Shown: positions 25,450 to 34,266 of the stretch, one piece after another
Numbering within the stretch: the stretch's first letter is position 1
Layout of the letters: each line of letters begins with the position of its first letter
Assembly: GCF_024498135.1 (NCBI RefSeq)
Contig: NZ_JANHOH010000004.1
Span: forward strand, 1-64,000
Direction: 5' to 3'
DNA length: 64,000 bases
DNA from: Mucilaginibacter aquariorum
GTDB taxonomy: Bacteria; Bacteroidota; Bacteroidia; Sphingobacteriales; Sphingobacteriaceae
Program-made: the position numbers and the translations under genes
The notes under the pieces: model-generated
Told to the model about the DNA's origin: nothing
Databases searched by the model: none
The model's input: only the letters and a program-made list of their open reading frames with translations

Positions 25450-26288
25450 AGCTGATCATACACGGAGGATTTTTTAGCGAATCGTTAACAAACCAGGAAG
25501 TAAAAAAAGCAAAGCAAGATGCCCTGCGCGAAATTGTTATGCTTGGCCACAAATACCTGGAAAACCATACTGCTGCCCAAACCGCCGTGTATACCGTTTG
25601 CCTGCTGGAAGATTGCGACCTGTTTAACGCGGGTACCGGCTCCCAAATCCAAAGCGACGGAAAAATAAGATTAAGCGCATCCCTGATGGATGGCAAAACG
25701 CAAAAATTTAGTGGGGTGATAAATATTGAGGATGTAAAAAACCCCATCTGCATCGCCGAAAAATTGATGGACTACGACGACCGCGTTTTAAGCGGACAGG
25801 GTGCAAACAATTTTGCCATTAATAACGGCGTAGCCTATTACAACCCCGAAACACCACAACGCCGTAAGGAATACGAAAAAAAGCTAAGCGACTCGATCCG
25901 GTTAGGTACTGTTGGCTGCGTAGCGCTTGATTTTTATGGTAATATAGCGGCTGCAACTTCAACCGGCGGCAAAGGCTTTGAGATGCCCGGTCGCGTAAGC
26001 GATTCTGCAACTACAGCGGGTAACTATGCTAATGCTTATGCGGGCATTTCATGCACCGGTGTGGGTGAGGATATTGTAAGCGGGTCTGTAGCATCAAAAA
26101 TTGTTACCCGTGTAACAGATGGCATGCCCTTATCTACCGCGACAGAAATAACGCTCGACGAAATGAAACCCTACAATGGCTTTGCCGGGGTAGTTGGAAT
26201 TACAAATAACGGCGATATTTACCACGCCGATACCCACCCCTACATGGTTTGGGCCCTGCATGATGGCGAGGTGGAGGTTTTTGAGTAA
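25446..26288 (+). CDS. iaaA: Isoaspartyl peptidase / L-asparaginase (Ntn hydrolase)
   Basis: 280 residues. The autoprocessing site and nucleophile threonine are in RLGTVGCVALDFYGNIAAATSTGG, preceded by a linker, and the substrate loop reads GRVSDSATTAGNYAN. It is expected to split the beta-Asp-Arg dipeptides made by cyanophycinase into Asp and Arg, and the ATGA overlap with cphB supports coupled translation. It is cytoplasmic (no signal peptide). Confidence 0.93.
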   Translation: MKLIIHGGFFSESLTNQEVKKAKQDALREIVMLGHKYLENHTAAQTAVYTVCLLEDCDLFNAGTGSQIQSDGKIRLSASLMDGKTQKFSGVINIEDVKNPICIAEKLMDYDDRVLSGQGANNFAINNGVAYYNPETPQRRKEYEKKLSDSIRLGTVGCVALDFYGNIAAATSTGGKGFEMPGRVSDSATTAGNYANAYAGISCTGVGEDIVSGSVASKIVTRVTDGMPLSTATEITLDEMKPYNGFAGVVGITNNGDIYHADTHPYMVWALHDGEVEVFE

Positions 26289-26414
26289 GAGTTTCAGCCA
26301 GGCGCAGCTATAAATCTGATAATTTTCCCGGCATGCAATTTTTTCACGCTTTCTGCGTTTTCGTAGTTAGTTTTTTATCGTGCTGACACTGAGGCAATCA
26401 CCTTTCTTAAGCTA

Positions 26415-26445
26415 TTGTAAATCAGAAAACTAATTTTTATATTTG
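26415..26445 (+). promoter_or_regulatory. Bacteroidota-type promoter for the TPR gene
   Basis: TTG at 26415-26417, a 20-nt spacer, and TATATTTG at 26438-26445. It fits the -33/-7 consensus well and lies 40 bp before the ATG. Confidence 0.7.
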
Positions 26446-26484
26446 TTACAAGTTAAAATTTCTATACCCCCGCGAAAGATTTAA

Positions 26485-27108
26485 ATGCGATACATTATTT
26501 TAGTAATTCTTTGTGCTCTTAACCTTTCGGCATCTGCCCAATGGTGGCGCGGTGATTTTAAAAAGCACAAACGATATCCGCAAATTGCGCAGATCAAAGA
26601 TCATTCTTTAAAAAAGTTTTTAGCAGCAAAAGCCCCCCTTTATAAGCCAAAAGTTACCTTAGTAGCTATTCCTCGCAGTCAGTTTAATCTGGAAATTAAC
26701 GAGCGCGTTGTAATGCGGGCGGCACAGCATAATATGCGTTTTCGCCAGTACGCTTTGGCCAGCTACAGGTTTAGCGAACTGGCGCAGATTTATGTTAAAG
26801 AGAACCGCCTGTCTGAAGCAAAGTGGTATTATCTGCAAAGCATCCTTATCTCTAAACAGCAAAGCGATCATCAGCATACTATAAATAACCTGGTTAGCCT
26901 GGCCATGATAAAGGCTGATCTGGGCGATTTAACCCAGGCCCAGCAAGACCTTGCCGAAGCACGCGACCTTGCACGCACAACCGGCCGTAACAATGATGTT
27001 AAAATGATTGACGGCAAAATCAAATTTGTGCAAAGCAATAAGGTGTGGCTGCCAAAATCTGAACTGCGCTACGCTGAGGCTGTTGATGTTACGGGTAAGT
27101 CAAAATAA
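26485..27108 (+). CDS. Secreted TPR-like protein of unknown function
   Basis: 207 residues. A signal peptide (RYIILVILCALNLSASAQ) is followed by helical repeats that look like tetratricopeptide units at about 80-185 (ASYRFSELAQIYVKENRLSEAKWYY, LVSLAMIKADLGDLTQAQQD). It is probably periplasmic. It lies 160 bp upstream of the tail-specific protease, for which TPR proteins can act as adaptors (inference). Confidence 0.7.
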   Translation: MRYIILVILCALNLSASAQWWRGDFKKHKRYPQIAQIKDHSLKKFLAAKAPLYKPKVTLVAIPRSQFNLEINERVVMRAAQHNMRFRQYALASYRFSELAQIYVKENRLSEAKWYYLQSILISKQQSDHQHTINNLVSLAMIKADLGDLTQAQQDLAEARDLARTTGRNNDVKMIDGKIKFVQSNKVWLPKSELRYAEAVDVTGKSK

Positions 27109-27311
27109 CCCCGCTTTTGTAACATTTACGTAAAATGGGACTCTTATAATTAAATAAAGCAAACATTATTGTAATATTGTTATTCAATATATGTTAATCT
27201 ATATATTAGCGGGACGGCTTTGTGGCTGTCTCTTTTTTTATAATGTAAAGTTAAAAACAGGCACAAGTATTGATGTTTCACACAGGTCCCGATTTAAATA
27301 GTGTAAAAGAT

Positions 27312-29441
27312 ATGTTCAAGAAATTATATTTATTGCTGGTTTTAGCGACTGCGCTTGCCTGCAACGCAGCCCCAACGAAACCAAACTACAAACACGCAGG
27401 CCCTAATGACTTGCAACCAGATGAGCAGCAAAGTGTTGTTTTAAGATATGTAGCTACCCTTATTTCAGATTATAATTATAAGAAAGTTCCGTTGAACGAT
27501 TCTATATCGGCAATTATATATGACCGTTACCTTAAAAAGCTCGACGAGAACCACAACTACCTTTTAGCGTCTGATATAAAAGATTTCGACCAGTTTAAAA
27601 ATACATTTGATGATGATATTAAATCCGGTAACCTGGCTAACGTGTTTTACATCTTCAACGTTTTTCAAAAAAGATATACCGAGTATGTGAACTTTTCGGT
27701 AGCGCAACTGGGTGAGGATTTTGATTTCTCTAAAAATGAAACCTATACTTACGACCGCGATAAACTGCCTTGGGTATCATCAGATACCGAACTGCATAAC
27801 CTTTGGGCGCAGCGTGTAAAATACGATTTGCTTAACCTGAAGCTTACCGGTAAAGCGCTTGCGGCGAATAAAGAAACTTTAAAAAAGCGTTACACAAATA
27901 TCCTGTCGCAATCAAATAAGCTTTCCAATCAGGACGTGTTCCAGGCGTTTATGGATGCATTTACCGAGGCTATTGATCCGCACACCAATTACTTTAACCC
28001 ATCAAACGCGGCCAATTTTAATATCGATATGTCGCGCTCTATAGAGGGTATTGGCGCATCACTGCTTAGCGAAAACGAATATGTAACTATTAAAACCGTT
28101 ACAGCTGGTGGCCCTGCCGATAAAAGTAAACAAGTGCATGTTGATGATCGCATAGTAGGTGTGGCACAAGGTAAAACCGGCGAGTTCCAGGATATTGTTG
28201 GCTGGAGGATAGATAATGCTATCGCCCTTATCCGCGGTGCAAAAGGTACAACAGTACGTTTGCAATTACTTGCCAAAGGGAGTGCCGTTGCAGCTAAACC
28301 AAGAGTAGTGGAGCTGGTTCGCGAAAAAATTATCCTGAAAGATATTTCTGCTCAAAAATCCATCCGTACCTATAACAATAATGGAAAAACCGTTAGGATA
28401 GGCGTTATATCTATCCCGGCATTTTACCTTGATTTTGCCGATTATAAAGCAGGTAACCCTAATTACAAAAGCACCACCCGCGATGTTAAGCTGATATTAG
28501 ATAGCCTGAAACGCGAGAATGTTGATGGTGTAGTGGTTGACCTTCGCCAAAATGGTGGCGGTTCGTTAATTGAAGCGGTTGAACTTACCGGCCTGTTCAT
28601 TAAAACCGGGCCCGTTGTACAGGTAAGGGATTCGCGCAACCAAATTGAAGTTGATAAAGACGAGGATCCATCGGTAACCTATTCTGGTCCGTTGGCTGTA
28701 ATGGTTGACCGTTTCAGCGCGTCGGCATCAGAGATCTTCTCGGGCGCTATACAAGATTACGGCCGCGGTATAATATTGGGTACCCCAACTTATGGTAAAG
28801 GATCGGTACAAAACGCTATTGATCTTGATAAGGTGATTAAACCTACCTTAAAAGATAAGTTGGTAGCGCTTACCGGTAAAACAAAAGCGGTTGCTACCGG
28901 CAGCCAAAATAAATTTGGGCAGTTAAATTTAACCATAGCCAAATTCTATCGTATTAGCGGTAGCTCAACACAGCATAAAGGCGTGTTGCCTGATATCGAT
29001 TTCCCATCAATAATTCCGTTGGATAAATACGGTGAGGATACCGAGCCATCTGCAATGCCGTTTGATGTGATAGATAAAAGCGATTATACAACTACCGGTA
29101 GCTTCGCCACGGTACTCCCTCAGCTTAAAAAGCTGCATGACGATCGTATGGCAGCCAGCCAGAGCTATAAATATTTGCTTGAAGATATTGAAGAATCAAA
29201 GAAACAGGCAGAAGAAAAAAGCGTGACCCTAAACGAGCAAAAGCTTAAGCAGGAGCGCGATGCAGAAGAGGCCAAGGCATTTGAGCGTGGCAACCTGCGC
29301 AGAATAGCCTTAGGTTTGCCGCCATTGAAAAAAGGCCAGACAAGACCCAAAAAAGAAGACCTTGATTTCTTGCAGAAAGAAGCGGGACAGATCTTAACAG
29401 ATTACCTTACACTGGATAACAAAATAACCAGTCTGAAATAA
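27312..29441 (+). CDS. prc: Carboxy-terminal processing (tail-specific) protease
   Basis: About 709 residues from ATG 27312, chosen because FKKLYLLLVLATALAC forms the export signal; the frame is also open from 27270. An N-terminal domain precedes the PDZ domain (GASLLSENEYVTIKTVTAGGPADKS). The S41 catalytic dyad lies in DRFSASASEIFSGA (Ser) and TPTYGKGSVQ (Lys). A C-terminal DUF3340-like region is rich in Lys/Glu. It degrades or trims envelope proteins from their C-termini. Confidence 0.93.
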   Translation: MFKKLYLLLVLATALACNAAPTKPNYKHAGPNDLQPDEQQSVVLRYVATLISDYNYKKVPLNDSISAIIYDRYLKKLDENHNYLLASDIKDFDQFKNTFDDDIKSGNLANVFYIFNVFQKRYTEYVNFSVAQLGEDFDFSKNETYTYDRDKLPWVSSDTELHNLWAQRVKYDLLNLKLTGKALAANKETLKKRYTNILSQSNKLSNQDVFQAFMDAFTEAIDPHTNYFNPSNAANFNIDMSRSIEGIGASLLSENEYVTIKTVTAGGPADKSKQVHVDDRIVGVAQGKTGEFQDIVGWRIDNAIALIRGAKGTTVRLQLLAKGSAVAAKPRVVELVREKIILKDISAQKSIRTYNNNGKTVRIGVISIPAFYLDFADYKAGNPNYKSTTRDVKLILDSLKRENVDGVVVDLRQNGGGSLIEAVELTGLFIKTGPVVQVRDSRNQIEVDKDEDPSVTYSGPLAVMVDRFSASASEIFSGAIQDYGRGIILGTPTYGKGSVQNAIDLDKVIKPTLKDKLVALTGKTKAVATGSQNKFGQLNLTIAKFYRISGSSTQHKGVLPDIDFPSIIPLDKYGEDTEPSAMPFDVIDKSDYTTTGSFATVLPQLKKLHDDRMAASQSYKYLLEDIEESKKQAEEKSVTLNEQKLKQERDAEEAKAFERGNLRRIALGLPPLKKGQTRPKKEDLDFLQKEAGQILTDYLTLDNKITSLK

Positions 29442-29461
29442 GGCCATTAAGCTATTAGAGG

Positions 29462-29492
29462 AAAGCCCGTTCATTATTTGGACGGGCTTTTT
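29462..29492 (+). terminator. Terminator after prc
   Basis: AAAGCCCGT pairs with ACGGGCTTT around a short loop, followed by TT and further T-rich sequence, 20 bp after the stop. Confidence 0.8.
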
Positions 29493-29557
29493 GCGTTTTT
29501 GAAATTAATATTCAAATAAATAGCTGCCAGCTAAGTACCAATTAAAAACTTTATACG

Positions 29558-29565
29558 TAAATTTG
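29558..29565 (+). promoter_or_regulatory. -7 promoter element of the MarR-FNR-ferredoxin operon
   Basis: TAAATTTG, matching TAnnTTTG, 18 bp before the ATG. No clear -33. Confidence 0.5.
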
Positions 29566-29582
29566 CCTAGCTAATAATTAGT

Positions 29583-30017
29583 ATGACAATTAAAAAATTT
29601 GATAGTTATTCTTACCTGCTCGATCGTACGGCCCGCCGGGTAAAAGGATACGCCCAGCAAAGGTTTGCATCGGGTAATTTTGATATTACTATTGACCAAT
29701 GGCTGATATTAAAAAGCCTTGATGACGACCGTTACCTTAAGCAAAAGGAGCTGGCAGAGCTTACCGGGAAGGATACCCCCACGCTAACCCGCATTATTGA
29801 TCTGCTTTGCAAAAAGGGATTAACCGAACGGGTAATGCATAAGGATGACCGTCGCAGTTTTACTGTTCACCTGACTGAGGCGGGTAAAGCCAAATTGTTG
29901 GAACTATCGCCTAAAATTAGCGAGATCCGCATGAAGGCCTGGGAGAACCTTACCGAGCAGGATTACGAGCAGCTAAAAATGATCCTGAATAAAATTTACC
30001 AAAACTTAGAATCTTAA
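29583..30017 (+). CDS. MarR-family transcriptional regulator
   Basis: 144 residues. Winged helix with KQKELAELTGKDTPTLTRIIDLLCKKGLTERVMHKDDRRSFTVH in the middle, where the recognition helix and the DxR wing are typical. It is the first gene of an operon with a flavin reductase (4 bp gap) and a ferredoxin, so it probably controls its own operon in response to a small molecule or redox signal (inference). Confidence 0.92.
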   Translation: MTIKKFDSYSYLLDRTARRVKGYAQQRFASGNFDITIDQWLILKSLDDDRYLKQKELAELTGKDTPTLTRIIDLLCKKGLTERVMHKDDRRSFTVHLTEAGKAKLLELSPKISEIRMKAWENLTEQDYEQLKMILNKIYQNLES

Positions 30018-30021
30018 TAAA

Positions 30022-31029
30022 ATGATAACCACAGATATAGCAATTATAGGCGCCGGACCTACCGGCATGTTTGCCGTTTTTGAAGCCGGTTTATTAAAAA
30101 TGCACTGCCATTTAATTGATTCGCTGCCACAAACGGGCGGGCAACTGTCAGAGATCTATCCCCAGAAACCCATTTATGATATCCCGGGCTACCCAGCAAT
30201 TAACGCGCAGGAACTGGTGGATAAACTGGAAGAGCAAATAGCACCCTTCCACCCCGGTTATACGCTTGGCGAAAGGGTAGAAACCCTGAAAAAACAAGGT
30301 GATGGTACCTGGCTTATTGGCACCAATGAGGGTACAGAAATAAGCTGCAAGGCGGTAGTAATAGCAGGCGGACTTGGCTGCTTTGAACCACGCAAACCAG
30401 AGGTTGACCGCCTGGCCGAGTTTGAAGGTAAAGGTGTAATGTATGCCGTGCGCAACCCCGAAGCATTCAGGGATAGGGAAATTGTAATAGCCGGTGGCGG
30501 CGATTCCGCTTTAGACTGGACTATCTTTTTGGCCAATGTGGCTAAAAAAGTAACGCTGGTACACCGCGGTGATACGTTCAGGGGCGCTCCCGACGCGGCT
30601 GAAAAGGTTGCGGAGCTGGCGAAGATCGGTGCTATTGACCTGGTGCTTAAATCGCGCGTTGTTGCCCTGGATGGCACAGGGCATTTGGAACAGGTAAGTA
30701 TTATTGGCGCCGATAACCAAACACGCCACCTGCCTGCCGATAACTTTATACCGCTGTTTGGCCTGAGCCCTAAATTGGGGCCTATTGAAAACTGGGGACT
30801 GAATATTGATAAATCGGCAATTGAGGTAAACACGATGGATTACAGCACAAACGTTGAGGGCATATATGCCATTGGCGATATAAATACTTACCCTGGTAAG
30901 TTAAAGCTGATACTGTGCGGTTTTCATGAAGCGGCACTAATGGCCCAAAGCGCGTTCAAATATGTTTACCCGGATCAGCGGTTAACATTTAAATACACCA
31001 CCGTATACGGCATAACAGAACTGGCATGA
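30022..31029 (+). CDS. Ferredoxin-NADP+ reductase, thioredoxin-reductase-like type
   Basis: 335 residues. FAD motif IIGAGPTGMFAVFEAGL, NADPH motif VIAGGGDSALDW, and the C-terminal IYAIGDINTYPGKLKLILCGFHEAAL. There is no CxxC pair, which separates it from thioredoxin reductase and places it with the YumC/TrxR-like ferredoxin reductases. The ferredoxin encoded next (4-bp ATGA overlap) is the obvious partner. Confidence 0.94.
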   Translation: MITTDIAIIGAGPTGMFAVFEAGLLKMHCHLIDSLPQTGGQLSEIYPQKPIYDIPGYPAINAQELVDKLEEQIAPFHPGYTLGERVETLKKQGDGTWLIGTNEGTEISCKAVVIAGGLGCFEPRKPEVDRLAEFEGKGVMYAVRNPEAFRDREIVIAGGGDSALDWTIFLANVAKKVTLVHRGDTFRGAPDAAEKVAELAKIGAIDLVLKSRVVALDGTGHLEQVSIIGADNQTRHLPADNFIPLFGLSPKLGPIENWGLNIDKSAIEVNTMDYSTNVEGIYAIGDINTYPGKLKLILCGFHEAALMAQSAFKYVYPDQRLTFKYTTVYGITELA

Positions 31030-31343
31030 TCACTTTTATAGTTGAAGACAGGGATGGCACACAAGTGCCAATTGAAATACCCGAGGGTATTAACCTGAAC
31101 CTGATGGAAGTGCTTAAAGGCAGCGATTACCCCATCCTGGCTACCTGCGGCGGCATGGCGCTGTGTGCCACCTGCCGGGTACAAGTAATAAACGGCGCGG
31201 AGCAACTGCCGCCGCCGGGGGATGCCGAACTGGATATATTGGATACCCTGCCATTTGTTGACGAAAGCAGCAGGTTATCGTGCCAACTACGGGTTAATGA
31301 AAGCCTGGAGGGCTGCCTGTTCAGGATCCCGCAGGAAGATTAA
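31026..31343 (+). CDS. [2Fe-2S] ferredoxin (adrenodoxin type)
   Basis: 105 residues. Cluster ligands are readable as C-x5-C-x2-C in ATCGGMALCATCRV and the fourth in SRLSCQLRV. ITFIVEDRDGTQVPIEIPEG is the beta-grasp opening. It is likely the electron acceptor or donor of the adjacent reductase. The end user is not visible here. Confidence 0.95.
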   Translation: MITFIVEDRDGTQVPIEIPEGINLNLMEVLKGSDYPILATCGGMALCATCRVQVINGAEQLPPPGDAELDILDTLPFVDESSRLSCQLRVNESLEGCLFRIPQED

Positions 31344-31376
31344 CAAAAGAGACGCGATACTTCGCGTCTCTTTTGT
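31343..31376. terminator. Terminator hairpin of the GAGACGCGA repeat family
   Basis: A perfect 15-bp stem (arms 31343-31357 and 31362-31376), tetraloop TACT, ending in TTTTGT, immediately after the ferredoxin stop. Related to 21586-21668. Confidence 0.85.
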
Positions 31377-31380
31377 TTGA

Positions 31381-31489
31381 TTTAACCACAGAGGGCACGG
31401 AGAAAAAACCACAGAGAGGAATTTCAGAATTAATAGCTTTTTAAAGCTCTGTTTTCTCCGTGAAAACCTCTGTGTCCTCTGTGGTTAAA
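31381..31489. repeat. Long imperfect inverted repeat (TTTAACCACAGAGG family)
   Basis: TTTAACCACAGAGGGCACGG on the left is mirrored by CCTCTGTGGTTAAA and TTTTCTCCGTG on the right, spanning about 109 bp. A dispersed repeat; not coding. Confidence 0.8.
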
Positions 31490-31534
31490 TTCGCCCAGCA
31501 AACCAATTTCGTCCCCATCGGTTATTAAAACACT

Positions 31535-32602
31535 ATGGCCAAACCATTGCTGGAGTTTACTGATAAAGGCATTTACTGCGAACAGGGGAAGTTTTACATT
31601 GACCCCTGGAAACCCGTGGACGATGCCGTAATAACCCACGCCCATGCCGACCATGCCTATTGGGGGCATAAAAACTATCTGGCCCACCATCTTTCAAAAG
31701 AAGTACTGTTTTATCGCCTCGGTGAAATAAACCTGCGCACTGTTGAGTACGGCGAAACCGTAACCAAGAACGGTGTGCAAATTTCCCTGTATCCTGCAGG
31801 GCATGTTATTGGTTCGGCGCAGATCCGGGTAGAGTATAAAGGCGTAGTTTGGGTGGTATCTGGCGATTATAAAACTGACGATGATGGGATCTCTACCCCA
31901 TTCGAACCAGTAAAATGTCATCATTTTATATCAGAATGCACCTTTGGGATGCCGGTATATTCCTGGAAACCACAGGCCGAAATTTTTACTGATGTAAATA
32001 ACTGGTGGCGTACAAATATAGATAATGGCGTTGCCACAGTTATAGTGGGTTATTCGCTTGGTAAGGCACAGCGCATCCTGCAAAACCTCGACCTGAGTAT
32101 CGGTAAAGTATATACACATGGCGTTATCGAAAACACGAACGAAGCCCTGCGCAGGAATGGCGTAATATTAAACCCAACCGAACGCATAACGGCCGAATCA
32201 TCAAAGGAAGAAGTACGCAAAGGCATTATCCTTGCCCCGCCATCATCGGTAGGTACCCCATGGATGCGAAAGTTTGGCCCATATAGTTTTGGTTATTGCA
32301 GTGGATGGATGGCCCTACGTGGCGCCAAACGCCGCCGTGCAGCGGATAGGGGTTTCATCATGTCTGACCATGCCGACTGGAACGGATTGGTCAGCGCAAT
32401 TGACGCCACCGGCTGCGAGTGTGTTTACCTAACCCACGGCTACACCGCGTCGTTTACCCGCTATTTAAACGAGATAGGTTTTAACGCCCGGGAAGTGCAT
32501 ACGCTTTATGGAGGCGAAGAGGAAGATTCTACGGTTACCGAGGGTGAAGAGGTTAAAGAAACAGCACCATCCGGCGATGTGGTAAAGGAGGAGGCACAAT
32601 GA
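31535..32602 (+). CDS. Ligase-associated DNA exonuclease (metallo-beta-lactamase fold)
   Basis: 355 residues. The metal motif HAHADHAYWG and later VSGDYKTDD, SECTFGMP and MSDHADWNG match the beta-CASP/SNM1-like ligase-associated exonucleases. The C-terminal 30 residues are acidic and not conserved. It overlaps the DNA ligase gene by 4 bp, the usual partner arrangement. It probably trims DNA ends before ligation in a repair process. Confidence 0.9.
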   Translation: MAKPLLEFTDKGIYCEQGKFYIDPWKPVDDAVITHAHADHAYWGHKNYLAHHLSKEVLFYRLGEINLRTVEYGETVTKNGVQISLYPAGHVIGSAQIRVEYKGVVWVVSGDYKTDDDGISTPFEPVKCHHFISECTFGMPVYSWKPQAEIFTDVNNWWRTNIDNGVATVIVGYSLGKAQRILQNLDLSIGKVYTHGVIENTNEALRRNGVILNPTERITAESSKEEVRKGIILAPPSSVGTPWMRKFGPYSFGYCSGWMALRGAKRRRAADRGFIMSDHADWNGLVSAIDATGCECVYLTHGYTASFTRYLNEIGFNAREVHTLYGGEEEDSTVTEGEEVKETAPSGDVVKEEAQ

Positions 32603-34215
32603 AAGCATTCGCCCAACTCTTTCTCTCTTTAGATGAAACCAACAAAACCAACGAAAAGGTGAAGGTTTTAAAAGACTATTTTAGCAATGTGCCCGATACT
32701 GATAAAATGCACATGCTGGCATTGTTTACTGGCAGGCGACCAAAGCGCCAGATCAACTCCACGCTGATCCGTAATTGGGCCATAGAAGCATCTAATATAC
32801 CAGCCTGGCTTTTCGAGGAAAGCTACCACGTGGTAGGCGACCTGGCCGAAACCATGTCCTTGCTAATACCCGAAAGCCCCGGCAGCAGCAGTAAAACTTT
32901 AACCGAGTGGATAGCAGAGATAAATAATCTTGCCGATAAAACCGAAGAAGAGAAAAAGCTTTGGCTGATAGAGTCGTGGGCCATGCTGGACAGGCAGGAA
33001 CGTTTTGTGTTTAATAAACTTTTAACCGGTAGTTTCCGCGTTGGTGTATCGCAAAATTTGGTGATAAAAGCGCTGGCAGATGTTACCGGTATTGAAGCCC
33101 CCGCGCTCACCCATCGCATAATGGGCAGCTGGATGCCCGAAGATTATACCTACGACCAATTGGTGCAGGAGCAAAACGCCGCGGATAATATCTCCAGGCC
33201 CTATCCTTTCTTTTTGGCTTATCCCATACAGGAAACTTCCGAAAAGCGTAAATCGGCAGAGGATGTAGGTAATGCTTTGGGCGATGCCAGCGAATGGCAG
33301 GCCGAGTGGAAATGGGACGGCATCCGTGCCCAAATGATAAAACGTGGCGGCGAAATTTTTATCTGGAGCCGCGGCGAAGACCTGGCCACCGAGAAGTTCC
33401 CCGAGCTGCACCCGTTTTTGAATGCCCTGCCGGATGGTACGGTGCTGGATGGCGAGATCCTGAGTTTTCAGAATGGTTTGCCTATGTCGTTCAGTGTACT
33501 GCAGACCCGGATAGGTCGCAAAAATTTAAATAAGAAGATATTGGCTGATAGTCCGGTGGCTACCATTGTTTATGATTGCCTGGAATATGCCGGCGAGGAT
33601 ATCCGTTATAAAACACAATCCGAACGGAGAGAGGTACTGGAAAAGCTACAGCAGGAAACAGCATATCCGGAGGTATTCAATATATCATCGCTCATTAAAT
33701 TCAGCAGTTGGGAAGAGCTGGAAAGCATCAGGGAGCAATCGCGCGCCATGATAGCCGAAGGTATTATGCTGAAACGCAAAAGCGCCACCTACCAGGTTGG
33801 ACGCCGCCGGGGCGATTGGTGGAAATGGAAAATAGACCCGCTATCGGTTGATGCGGTGATGATATATGCCCAAAAAGGTCACGGCCGCCGCGCCGACTTG
33901 TATACCGACTATACCTTTGCCGTTTGGGATGGCGATAAGCTGGTGCCCTTTGCCAAAGCCTATTCCGGCCTTACCGATGCCGAGATCAATAAGGTGGATT
34001 ATTTTGTTAAACGAAATACTTTGGAAAAATTTGGCCCGGTACGCACCGTAAAGCCCGAGCTGGTTTTTGAAATAGGCTTTGAAGGGATCAACAGATCAAC
34101 CCGCCATAAATCGGGTATTGCGCTTCGTTTCCCGCGCATCCTCAGGTGGCGGCATGATAAACCAAAAGAGGAAGCCGATACTTTGGAAAGTTTAAAAGCT
34201 TTGTTAGGAGAGTAA
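32599..34215 (+). CDS. ATP-dependent DNA ligase (ligase-exonuclease operon type)
   Basis: 538 residues. An N-terminal DNA-binding domain (1-200) precedes the adenylation domain with motif I EWKWDGIRAQ (Lys238). EGIMLKRKSATYQVGRRRGDWWKWK is motif IV-V, and the OB domain follows (VDAVMIYAQKGHGRRADLYTDYTFAVWD). It seals nicks using ATP and is distinct from the housekeeping NAD-dependent LigA. In many bacteria this pair is joined by an Lhr-type helicase and a phosphoesterase; neither follows here. Confidence 0.92.
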   Translation: MKAFAQLFLSLDETNKTNEKVKVLKDYFSNVPDTDKMHMLALFTGRRPKRQINSTLIRNWAIEASNIPAWLFEESYHVVGDLAETMSLLIPESPGSSSKTLTEWIAEINNLADKTEEEKKLWLIESWAMLDRQERFVFNKLLTGSFRVGVSQNLVIKALADVTGIEAPALTHRIMGSWMPEDYTYDQLVQEQNAADNISRPYPFFLAYPIQETSEKRKSAEDVGNALGDASEWQAEWKWDGIRAQMIKRGGEIFIWSRGEDLATEKFPELHPFLNALPDGTVLDGEILSFQNGLPMSFSVLQTRIGRKNLNKKILADSPVATIVYDCLEYAGEDIRYKTQSERREVLEKLQQETAYPEVFNISSLIKFSSWEELESIREQSRAMIAEGIMLKRKSATYQVGRRRGDWWKWKIDPLSVDAVMIYAQKGHGRRADLYTDYTFAVWDGDKLVPFAKAYSGLTDAEINKVDYFVKRNTLEKFGPVRTVKPELVFEIGFEGINRSTRHKSGIALRFPRILRWRHDKPKEEADTLESLKALLGE

Positions 34216-34266
34216 TAAACAAATGGCAACCCGACGATCGGCATGTTGGTCAAATTGAATAAAATG

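Noticed and set aside
30258-30833. 191-codon antisense frame inside the ferredoxin reductase gene
   Set aside because: The plus-strand gene has intact FAD and NADPH motifs; the antisense product is Ser/Pro-rich with no recognisable domain, a usual shadow of codon bias.
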